Assembly (NCBI GenBank): GCA_044223515.1
Contig: JBGALV010000003.1
Coordinates: 1-64,000, forward strand
DNA: 64,000 nt
Source: SHVZ01 sp044223515
Lineage (GTDB): Bacteria; Pseudomonadota; Alphaproteobacteria; SHVZ01
Reading direction: 5' to 3'
Shown: piece by piece, positions 56,989 to 64,000 of the stretch
Numbering within the stretch: the stretch's first letter is position 1
How the letters are laid out: every line of letters starts with the position of its first letter
Translations under genes and position numbers: made by a program
The notes under the pieces: generated by a model
The model's database searches: none
Told to the model about the DNA's origin: nothing
Seen by the model: the letters and a program-made list of their open reading frames with translations, nothing else

Positions 56989-58824
56989 ATGGTGAATCTC
57001 CCGCGATCCGCGATGGGTGCGCACCTCGCCGCCTGCCGTGCCGCCATCGCGCATGCGCCGGCTGATGCCGCTACCCTGATCGCTCTCGGCTCGCGTCTGG
57101 CCGATGATGGAAATCCGGCGACCGCCCGTCCCTGGATCGATCGGGCGACCGCCCTCTCCCCGGAACAAAGCTCCTTGCTGGAGGCCGCGGCCGCGGTGGC
57201 GCTCCGCACCGGCGATTTCGGCGCCGCGAGCCGCAGCCTGAGACGCGCCCTTACCGTCGATCCTCAGGACGCGAACCGGCACGCGGCGCTCGCCCGTACG
57301 CAACACGTCCAGGCCGCCGAACCCGCGCATCGGCGCTCGATCGGACGTGCCGCCGTTCTTGCGCCCCATTCGGTCGAGGTGTGCCTGGTAGCGGCGTCGC
57401 TGCTGCGCGCGACCGGGCGTCTGGCCGAGGCCCGCGCTGCCGGGCGTCGCGCCGTAAGCCTGGCTCCGGGCGAACCAGGAGCCTTGGTCGAGACCGCCCG
57501 GGCCGAGCAGGCCTTGAGCTTCGCGCCGGCCGCTTCGGTTCTGGTCGAAAGGGCCCTCGCAGTCTCGCCCGGTCATACCGACTACGCGAACCTCGCCATC
57601 CTCATCTCGTCCTACACGGCGTCGACGTCCAGGCTTGCCGCCGCCATACGTCGACATGCGGGAACGCTGCGAGAGACCAAGGCACGGACCCCGTCCCTCC
57701 ATGACCCGATGCCGGCCCGGCGCCTTCGCGTCGGCTATGTCTCGGCCGACCTTCACGATCACCCGGTCGGCCACAACCTAATCGGCCTGATCGAGGCCCA
57801 TGACCGCGAACGGGTCGCAGTCCATTGCTATGCCGCCGTTGCCCGTCCCGATGCCCTCACCGATCGCTTCCGGAATGCCGCCTGCGTCTGGCGGAGCGTC
57901 ACCGGCCTCAGTGATGCTGCGCTGTGCGACCTGATCGAGGCCGATCGGATCGACATCCTGGTTCATGTCGCAGCCCGCTTCTCCGGCAACCGTCCGGCCC
58001 TCGCATTCAGGCGCGCGGCACCCGTGCAATTTGCGCTCTACGACCTTACCTCGGCCGGGACCGACAGCGTCGTCACCTTTGCCGATCGCGATCTGCATCC
58101 AGCTCGATCGCCCGAGTATTTCGCCGAACCGATCTTTCATCTCCCGACGCTCATCCTGTTTGCATCGCCTCCGCCCATTCCCTGCGCTCCGCCGCCGGTG
58201 CTTAAGAAAGGTTTCATCACCTTCGGCTCGGCGAACAACCCCGCGAAGTGGTCCGATCAGACGCTCTCGCTCTGGGCATGCATCCTCGACCGGCTTCCCG
58301 ATGCACGGCTGTGGCTCAAGTTCCACGCACGGACCGGCGACGCGCCGACGCGATCGGTGCTGCAGCAACGCCTGCACGCCCATGGCCTGCCTCTCGACCG
58401 TGTCGACTTCGCCTCGGGCGCCATCGCCAAGGACGAGCATCTCAGGGCGCTCGCCGGCGTCGACATCGCCCTCGATCCGCACCCGTTCGGCGGGGCGACG
58501 GCCAGTTTCGAAGCACTCTGGATGGGCATCCCCCTGGTCACCCTCGCGGCCGACCGGATGGTCGGCCGGACCAGCGCGATGCTTCTGCGTCATGCGGGAG
58601 CCACGGACCTGATCGCCCCGACGCCCGCATCCTATGTCGAGACGGCCTGTCGGTTGGCAACCGACATCGGCCGCCTGCGAGAGTTGCGGCAGACCTTGCG
58701 CCCCCGACTTGCGGCTTCACCGCTTCTGGACGTCGGAGGCTATGCCGTCGCCGTGGAGCGCGCCTATCGAGACGCCTGGACTTCCGCCTGCGAGCGGCAC
58801 CATCTCCGCCAGACGTCGCGGTAG
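56989..58824 (+). CDS. TPR/GT41 (OGT/SPINDLY-like) glycosyltransferase, divergent
   Basis: Seen: 611 aa; six TPR-like units (5-205), LRVGYVSADLHDHPVGHNLIG near 245, IDILVHVAARFSGNRPALAFR near 322, FITFGSANNPAKWSDQTLSLW near 408 and ALDPHPFGGATASFEALWMGIPLVTL near 494. The donor His (HDHP) and Lys (PAKW) are kept. Its 3' end overlaps the convergent homologue by 61 bases, with the C-terminal YRDxW tails of both proteins written on opposite strands. Single gene on the plus strand between two minus-strand runs. Confidence 0.87.
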   Translation: MVNLPRSAMGAHLAACRAAIAHAPADAATLIALGSRLADDGNPATARPWIDRATALSPEQSSLLEAAAAVALRTGDFGAASRSLRRALTVDPQDANRHAALARTQHVQAAEPAHRRSIGRAAVLAPHSVEVCLVAASLLRATGRLAEARAAGRRAVSLAPGEPGALVETARAEQALSFAPAASVLVERALAVSPGHTDYANLAILISSYTASTSRLAAAIRRHAGTLRETKARTPSLHDPMPARRLRVGYVSADLHDHPVGHNLIGLIEAHDRERVAVHCYAAVARPDALTDRFRNAACVWRSVTGLSDAALCDLIEADRIDILVHVAARFSGNRPALAFRRAAPVQFALYDLTSAGTDSVVTFADRDLHPARSPEYFAEPIFHLPTLILFASPPPIPCAPPPVLKKGFITFGSANNPAKWSDQTLSLWACILDRLPDARLWLKFHARTGDAPTRSVLQQRLHAHGLPLDRVDFASGAIAKDEHLRALAGVDIALDPHPFGGATASFEALWMGIPLVTLAADRMVGRTSAMLLRHAGATDLIAPTPASYVETACRLATDIGRLRELRQTLRPRLAASPLLDVGGYAVAVERAYRDAWTSACERHHLRQTSR

Positions 58825-60452
58825 GCGGCTTCGAAATATCCCGCCTGGACCTTGCCGTCGCAGAGCGGAGACCGCCGCAGCCTTTCGCGAAGGTCGAGCC
58901 TCACCTTGGCGAGCGCGCCGAGGTCTCGCGTAACGGCGGCGGCTATGGTCCCGAATTCGGCCGGAGTCCGCGCAACATAGTTTCCGAGGCCGAGCCGATC
59001 CATGACCGCATAGCCGACACGGCCAGCGAAGCGCTCGCCCAACAGCGTGATCACCGGAACACCCATCCACAGCGCCTCGAAACTAGACGTCCAACCGCCG
59101 AACGGGAAGGGATCCAAGGCGACGTCGATGTCGTTCCAGAGCGCGAGCTGCTCGGCACGCGAATGGTCGCCCCCACCGAACACGATGCGATCGCCGGTCA
59201 CGCCCTCAGCCGCGAACATGCCGAGGACCCGACGCTGCACCGAGGCGTCGGCGTACCAGTCGACGTATTTCAGACCGATCCGCGAGCCTGGCACCGCGCG
59301 CATCGCATTTCCCCACGCGGCGATCGTGGTCGGGGTCAGCTTAGCCGGATTGCTGAAGGAGCCGAAGGTAATGCGGCCCGCATTCAGCGCGGGCGGCGGC
59401 TGGACCGGCGGCGCCAGGTCGTCGGGTGGCTGCAGGAAAAAGCACGGAAGGCGCAAGACGGTTTCAGTGAACCTCTCGCTCCAGCCTTCGCCGTCCGCCG
59501 GATGCAGCAGAGGGTCAGAGATCCAGTAATCGACCACCTCGAGGCCGCTGGTCGACACGTCGTCCAGGCTCACCTGGATCGGGGCAGGCCGATGCGCGGT
59601 CACCAGCAGGCGGTTGTGCGCGCTGTGTCCGCCGACGACGACGAGTATGTCGACGCCATCGGCTCGGATCTGCTCGGCGAGCTCGGCATCTGAAAGTCCG
59701 GCGACCTGCCGCCACACGCTGCTGCCGCGACGGCAGCGCTCCGCCAGCTCGTCGGAGAACCGGATCGAGGCATACGCATTGACCTGTACGCGCCCAGGAT
59801 CGTGGTTTTCGATCAGTTCGACCAGGATCCGCCCAAGCGGATGATCGCGGAAGTCTTGGGAGAGGTACCCGACGACGATCCGCCGATCGGGATCGACCGG
59901 ATTGGGGTGCTGCCGACCTGCCCGGTAATGCGGCCGGGCATAGACGTCCTCCCAACGGCGATACTCGGCGAACAGCGTCTCGCTCGAGACCTCGTCGTCA
60001 TAGCTCATCGTGAAGATGAGGTTGCTGTGCAGCGGGCTCGACGGAGCGATCGCGATGGCCCGTCGGTAGCCGACGATCGACTCCTTGACGAAGCCGCCGG
60101 CTTTGAGAGCCTGCGCGGTGTTGTTGAGGGCCGTCTGATCGGCGGGAGACAGGGCCAGCGTCCGGCGGCCGATACGCACCGCCGGCTCGACAAGCCCATA
60201 GCGGGACAGCGTGCCGGCGAGATTGCCGAAGATCATGAGGTTGTAGGCGTCGCGCGCCAGCGCGCGGCCATAGGCCGTCGTCGCAGCCACGAGATCGAAC
60301 CGTTGATCGGCGAGCACAGCCATCAGGTTCAGAATGGCCGGCTCTTGGGGAGACTCCGCCAGCGCGCGACGTGCCCACGCTTCGGCGCCGGCGATGTCGC
60401 CGTTGCGGTGATATCGCTCCGCCTCGAGAAAAGGATCGATCGCCGTGGTCAT
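58764..60452 (-). CDS. TPR/GT41 (OGT/SPINDLY-like) glycosyltransferase, divergent
   Basis: Seen: 562 aa from the ATG at 60452 (the frame is open upstream, but there lies inside the next gene). A short TPR-like part (about 5-150) is followed by IVVGYLSQDFRDHPLGRILVE near 191, VDILVVVGGHSAHNRLLV near 270, APIQVSLDDVSTSG near 291, ITFGSFSNPAKLTPTTIAAWG near 360 and ALDPFPFGGWTSSFEALWMGVPVITLLG near 441. Donor His and Lys kept. ATGA overlap with the upstream GT9-like gene. The stop lies in the 61-bp convergent overlap. Confidence 0.87.
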   Translation of the reverse strand: MTTAIDPFLEAERYHRNGDIAGAEAWARRALAESPQEPAILNLMAVLADQRFDLVAATTAYGRALARDAYNLMIFGNLAGTLSRYGLVEPAVRIGRRTLALSPADQTALNNTAQALKAGGFVKESIVGYRRAIAIAPSSPLHSNLIFTMSYDDEVSSETLFAEYRRWEDVYARPHYRAGRQHPNPVDPDRRIVVGYLSQDFRDHPLGRILVELIENHDPGRVQVNAYASIRFSDELAERCRRGSSVWRQVAGLSDAELAEQIRADGVDILVVVGGHSAHNRLLVTAHRPAPIQVSLDDVSTSGLEVVDYWISDPLLHPADGEGWSERFTETVLRLPCFFLQPPDDLAPPVQPPPALNAGRITFGSFSNPAKLTPTTIAAWGNAMRAVPGSRIGLKYVDWYADASVQRRVLGMFAAEGVTGDRIVFGGGDHSRAEQLALWNDIDVALDPFPFGGWTSSFEALWMGVPVITLLGERFAGRVGYAVMDRLGLGNYVARTPAEFGTIAAAVTRDLGALAKVRLDLRERLRRSPLCDGKVQAGYFEAAYRDVWRRWCRSQAEVQASR

Positions 60453-61993
60453 GGATTTGCGAACCCCGTCGTCCTTGCAGCAAATGCCTGCGTCACCTCC
60501 TCCGCAACGGAGGCCCAGTCGCCGGCACGCGGCTGCCGGAAAAGCCGCATCGTAGGATACCAGGGCGTGTCCTCGCGCTTCTGCAGCCATCGCCAGTCCG
60601 CCGCATGCGCGAGCATCGTCCAGACCGGCCGTCCGAGCGCGCCGGCAAGATGAGCCACCGCCGTATCGCAGGTGATCAGCAGGTCGAGCTCGGCGAGAAG
60701 ATCGGCGGTATCCGCCATGTCGCGCTGCCACGGAGCCGCGTCCAGCATCGGCCAGCCTCCAGGGATCGGCTCGTCCGTTACCTTCATCGCGACGAACTGC
60801 ACGCCACGAATCCCCCGGAGGCCATCGAGAACCTCGAGAGGAAACGAGCGTCTCCGGTCGTCCGTGTTCTCCGGATTGCCCTGCCAGCAGACGCCCACGT
60901 GCAGCGCCCGCCTCGGATCGAGCCGCTTCCGCCAGGCCAGCCGCCCGGAATCCTGCGGAGCGAGGTAGGGAACAGCCCCAGGAATGGTGTCCAGCGTCGT
61001 GCCGAAGCATCCCGGGAGGCTCATCAGCGGGCAGTTCCAGTCGTGACCCGGCTCGTTTCCGTCCGCGGCGACGACGTCCGCGACGCCAGGCAGCGTCTTC
61101 AAGAGACGAACGAGTCTCGCCTGGACCGCAAGCAACGTCCGGGCGCCGCGCGCCGCGACGAGCGGAGCATATCGGCAGAACTGGATCGTGTCCCCGAGCC
61201 CCTGCTCGGCGAACAGGAGCACCGTCCTTCCCGTCGGATCCTCGCCGCGCCATCTGCGGGCGGCCGGATGAAGGTGCTTCCGCGCGCCGGGAACCGCGAA
61301 GCGAGTCTCCCAGTCGTCCCAGGCTTCCAGGAACTTGCCCGCGAGCATGCGTGCTATCGCGCGATTCCAGGTGGCCTCGGCGAAGCCGGGTCGGGTCGCG
61401 ACCGCGCGCGTCGTCCAGGTGTCCGCCTCTGTCAGCCTGCCGCCGCGGATCGCGAGGATCGCGAAGTTATTGAGGCTCTCCGGCTGGGCCGGCAGGAGAA
61501 CGAGCGCCTTCCGGCTTTCCGCCTCCGCCTCGCCGAGCCGCTCTTCGCGCCGGAACCAGATGCCGAGGTTGCCGCGTGCAATTCCGTTCTGAGGATCGAT
61601 TGCAAGCGCGCGCCGGAGCCAGAACGCCTCGGCAGCGGGCGCGGCCTTCGCGACCGCCGTCGCGAGCGAGAGCAGATAGACGTCTTCGGCCGGCGCCAAT
61701 GACAGGGTGCGCCGCAAGCAACGTGCGGCTGCCTGCATCTCTTCGCGATCGATGAGGACGCCGGCAAGCGCCGCCAGGAGGAGGGGAGAGGCGGGAAGGA
61801 CGGCGATGCTCCGGCCAAACCAGCGGATCGCGTCGACCTTCGCACCCTGCTCGTTGAACGCGACACCGAAGAGATGCGTCGCCTGGCCGTCGGACGGCGT
61901 CATCGCCAAGTGCCTGCGGACGAGCCGAAGCGCCGCAAGGCCATGGCCCTGACGCAGAGCTGCGATCGCGGCCTCGAGCGTCGGATCAAGCAA
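60449..61993 (-). CDS. TPR/GT9-like glycosyltransferase
   Basis: Seen: 514 aa; TPR-like part (about 5-225), FAEQGLGDTIQFCRYAPLVAA near 261, NCPLMSLPGCFGTTLDTIP near 320, VGVCWQGNPENTDDRRRSFPL near 364, DMADTADLLAELDLLITCDTAVAHLAG near 423 and DWRWL...TPWYP...RLFRQ near 466. TTG start overlapping the upstream gene's last codons by eight bases; no ATG nearby. Coupled to the GT41 gene at 58764. Same inferred role as the other sisters. Confidence 0.87.
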   Translation of the reverse strand: MLDPTLEAAIAALRQGHGLAALRLVRRHLAMTPSDGQATHLFGVAFNEQGAKVDAIRWFGRSIAVLPASPLLLAALAGVLIDREEMQAAARCLRRTLSLAPAEDVYLLSLATAVAKAAPAAEAFWLRRALAIDPQNGIARGNLGIWFRREERLGEAEAESRKALVLLPAQPESLNNFAILAIRGGRLTEADTWTTRAVATRPGFAEATWNRAIARMLAGKFLEAWDDWETRFAVPGARKHLHPAARRWRGEDPTGRTVLLFAEQGLGDTIQFCRYAPLVAARGARTLLAVQARLVRLLKTLPGVADVVAADGNEPGHDWNCPLMSLPGCFGTTLDTIPGAVPYLAPQDSGRLAWRKRLDPRRALHVGVCWQGNPENTDDRRRSFPLEVLDGLRGIRGVQFVAMKVTDEPIPGGWPMLDAAPWQRDMADTADLLAELDLLITCDTAVAHLAGALGRPVWTMLAHAADWRWLQKREDTPWYPTMRLFRQPRAGDWASVAEEVTQAFAARTTGFANP

Positions 61994-63545
61994 AGCGCGC
62001 TCGCAGATCGTCGGCGACCTTCCTCGTCACGTCGGCCCATGACTCGTCCGGCCCGCGGCGTACCAGCCGCGCGCCCGGATACCAGGGCGTATCCTCCCGG
62101 TCGCGCAGCCAGCGCCACGCGGGATTGGGGGCAAGCAGGATCCAGAGCGCCTGTCCCATCGCGCCGGCCAGATGTGCCACCGACGTCTCGACGGAGATCA
62201 CCAGGTCGAGCTCGGAAATGGCGGCCGCGGTATCGGCGAAATCCCCGAACCGGTCCCCGACCGAGAGCAGGCCGGGTGCGGGGACGGGCTCCGGCGTCTT
62301 CTGCAGCGAGACGAAGGAGAGCCCTTCGACCGCCAGGATGGGCTGCAGGTCCGAAAGCCGGCACGAGCGCTTCTGATCGAAGCCGCTTCCCGGATTTCCC
62401 GCCCAGCACAGCCCGATGCGCGGCCTGCGGGAACCCGCCAGCCGCTGCGCCCATGCCGCCTTCAGCGCCGGCGGCGGCATGAGGTGGGGGGTTGGGGGCG
62501 GGATGGTCTCCACCGTCGTCGCGAAAAGTCCCGGCAGGCTTTCCATCGGCAGATACGCATCGTAGCCGGACCTGGCCGGCGGCACGGCGCCGCGCTCGAT
62601 CACGTGGTCGATGCCGGGATATCCGTCGAGCAGACGGCGAAGGCCCGGCTTCACCTCGAGCGTCAGCCGGCCCACCCGCGCCCTCGCCAAAGGCACATAG
62701 CGGAGGAAGTTGAAGACGTCGCCATAGCCGATCTCGTCGTGGACGAGCAGGTGCCCGGGAAGCGCCCCGCCGTCCCAGCGGGGCAGGTCGAGGGTGTGGG
62801 GATACGCCTGCTGGACCAGGAAGCGGACGTCGAAATCCGCAAATCCCTTCCGCCAGTCGCCCTGCCCAAGGCGGGTCAGGCACCGGTTCCAACGGGCCTT
62901 GGGATGGTTGGGCTCGATGACGACCGCCCGCACGGACGCGGAGACCGCCGCGTCCCGGTTGCCGCGCTCCTCGAAGATGCCGCCGATATTCAACCAACCT
63001 TCGAACATGGCCGGCGCAAGGACGACTGCGCGTCGTGCGCAGACCAGGCCATAGGGCCAGTCATCCTCTTCGACGGCGACCCGACCTCGGTTGATCCAGG
63101 CCGACGCCTGCTCGCGGTCGGCAGCCAGGACCGCCTCGAGGATGGTGCGTGCGCCGGCGAGTTCGCGCCGTTCGAGCAATACCGCCGCCAGACTGATGGC
63201 CAGTCCGAGATCCGCGGGATCGATGGTCATCGCGCGCTGGAGGCTGCGGATCGCGGCCTCGGGGTCCCGCGATGCCCGCTCGACCCAGGCGGACGAGTAG
63301 GTCGGATCCAGCGTCAGTGCCCGCTTGAGCGCGCGACGCGCGCTGCCGTTCTCGGCGGTGGTCACCGCATAGGCGAACTGCACCGCTGAGTCCTCGACCG
63401 TCGCGGTAGCGCGTCCGAGCCAGAGGGCTGCGCTGTTTTCGCGGCGTCGGAAGACAGCAAGTCCGAGATCGACGAGATCCTGCGGCGACGAAGGGGAGTC
63501 GGCAAGCCGCCGCCTCAGGGCGGAGGAGCCGTCGGGTCCCGTCAT
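61986..63545 (-). CDS. TPR/GT9-like glycosyltransferase
   Basis: Seen: 519 aa; TPR-like part (about 5-235), LVHDEIGYGDVFNFLRYVPL near 266 (EQGxGD replaced by DEIGYGD), IGLCWAGNPGSGFDQKRSCRL near 375, DFADTAAAISELDLVISVETSVAHLAG near 435 and AWRWL...TPWYP...RLVRR near 476. The first block is the most deviant among the sisters, which could change the donor or acceptor. Transcribed just after the secA-like gene (60 bp away), linking the glycosyltransferases with export. Confidence 0.87.
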   Translation of the reverse strand: MTGPDGSSALRRRLADSPSSPQDLVDLGLAVFRRRENSAALWLGRATATVEDSAVQFAYAVTTAENGSARRALKRALTLDPTYSSAWVERASRDPEAAIRSLQRAMTIDPADLGLAISLAAVLLERRELAGARTILEAVLAADREQASAWINRGRVAVEEDDWPYGLVCARRAVVLAPAMFEGWLNIGGIFEERGNRDAAVSASVRAVVIEPNHPKARWNRCLTRLGQGDWRKGFADFDVRFLVQQAYPHTLDLPRWDGGALPGHLLVHDEIGYGDVFNFLRYVPLARARVGRLTLEVKPGLRRLLDGYPGIDHVIERGAVPPARSGYDAYLPMESLPGLFATTVETIPPPTPHLMPPPALKAAWAQRLAGSRRPRIGLCWAGNPGSGFDQKRSCRLSDLQPILAVEGLSFVSLQKTPEPVPAPGLLSVGDRFGDFADTAAAISELDLVISVETSVAHLAGAMGQALWILLAPNPAWRWLRDREDTPWYPGARLVRRGPDESWADVTRKVADDLRARFA

Positions 63546-63605
63546 CGGTGCTGGAGTGCCGCGTGCATCGTCGCCGGCTCCGCTTCGTTCAGCGTAACCC
63601 CGACT

Positions 63606-64000
63606 CTATGCCTTGGAGGAATGAATCGCGACCTCAGGCGCTGCCGGCGGATTGATCGCCTCGGGCCCGACGACGCGCCCGTGACATTCCTTGAAGCGCA
63701 ATCCCGATCCACACGGGCACATCTGCATGCGCTTGACCCGAACCGGCTCGGGCGGGGGCGGCGCCGGACTTTTTACCGGGTCCGGGTTGGGAACGAGACG
63801 CGACAACGAGCGCGCGACGGTCTTCCCGACCTCCGCCAGCATCTCTTCAAAGAAGCTGTAGGCTTCCTTCCGGTACTCCTGCAGGGGCACCAGCAAGGCC
63901 GTCGACCTCAGGTTAACGCCGAAACGGAGATGCTCGAGGGACGCGATCTGTTGGAGCCAGCACTGGTCGAAGGCGTGCATGACCACGTAGCGTGTCACCC
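63606..64000 (-). CDS. SecA-like preprotein translocase ATPase, C-terminal part (cut by window edge)
   Basis: Known: SecA drives preproteins through SecYEG; SecB docks on the zinc tail. Seen: the last about 131 residues. AFDQCWLQQIASLEHLRFGVNLRS and LQEYRKEAYSFFEEMLAE match the SecA helical scaffold (housekeeping: LD..W..HL..M..LR.GI.LR, QEYK.E.F..F..M), but the normal QKDP is missing (TALLVPLQEY). A Pro-rich linker leads to the SEC-C motif CPCGSGLRFKECHG, the zinc-binding tail used to bind SecB. The gene continues past the right edge. Divergence from housekeeping SecA suggests an accessory copy. 60 bp upstream of the GT9-like gene, same strand. Confidence 0.85.
   Translation of the reverse strand, partial: VTRYVVMHAFDQCWLQQIASLEHLRFGVNLRSTALLVPLQEYRKEAYSFFEEMLAEVGKTVARSLSRLVPNPDPVKSPAPPPPEPVRVKRMQMCPCGSGLRFKECHGRVVGPEAINPPAAPEVAIHSSKA

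Noticed and set aside
1..64000. CRISPR arrays, tRNA/rRNA genes and insertion sequences
   Set aside because: Reading both strands I saw no regularly spaced direct repeats, no tRNA-like cloverleaf with CCA context and no transposase-like gene; a dedicated scan would be needed to exclude very small ones.

Overview
The window is a high-GC, densely coded stretch (many four-base stop/start overlaps, almost no gaps over 200 bp) typical of an alphaproteobacterium; I cannot fix the genus. It carries a plasmid- or chromid-type maintenance module (ParA, a ribbon-helix-helix partner, iteron-like repeats, a DUF1612/HTH-type regulator, a tyrosine recombinase with a dif-like inverted repeat). The replicon may therefore be extrachromosomal, but this is an inference.

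Layout. 1-11177 (minus strand): a type II secretion operon in the order gspE-F-G-H-I-J-K-L-M, a small GspC/PilP-like gene and gspD, followed by a TPR glycosyltransferase cut by the left edge. 11299-13074: a divergent TPR/GT9-like glycosyltransferase. 13058-19126 (minus): a PseB-like sugar-nucleotide dehydratase, a TPR/OGT-like (GT41) glycosyltransferase, a large XRE-HTH protein and a DUF5672-like protein. 19186-25705 (plus): an aldo/keto reductase, two 81-residue sister proteins, a SecB-like export chaperone and three TPR/GT9-like transferases in tandem. 25708-32920 (minus): a nonulosonic acid operon (Maf glycosyltransferase, KdsC-type phosphatase, CMP-sugar synthetase, Gfo/Idh oxidoreductase, SDR, NeuB-type synthase, pyruvyltransferase). 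33071-35107: a second, divergent Maf protein. 35079-40098 (minus): a canonical OGT-like protein, a small membrane protein, the RHH protein, ParA and the DUF1612/HTH protein. 40330-49015 (plus): a tyrosine recombinase fused to a DUF2971-like domain, then a GT4, a TPR/GT41, a WbpG/PseA-like amidotransferase with HisH- and HisF-like partners, and a GNAT acetyltransferase. 49012-56866 (minus): TPR/GT4, GT4, TPR/GT9-like, a Sel1-repeat protein and TPR/GT41. 56989-64000: three more GT41/GT9-type units plus one further GT9-like gene, and at the right edge the C-terminus of a divergent SecA paralogue with its SEC-C zinc motif.

How it may work together. At least 19 glycosyltransferase-like genes, nonulosonic-acid synthesis and acetamidino-modification genes, SecB-like and SecA-like export factors and a T2SS lie interleaved. 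The simplest reading is a dedicated system that heavily glycosylates one or a few exported proteins and moves them through an accessory Sec route and the T2SS. No substrate gene, no prepilin peptidase and no SecY partner are visible here. No tRNA, rRNA, IS element or CRISPR array was found.
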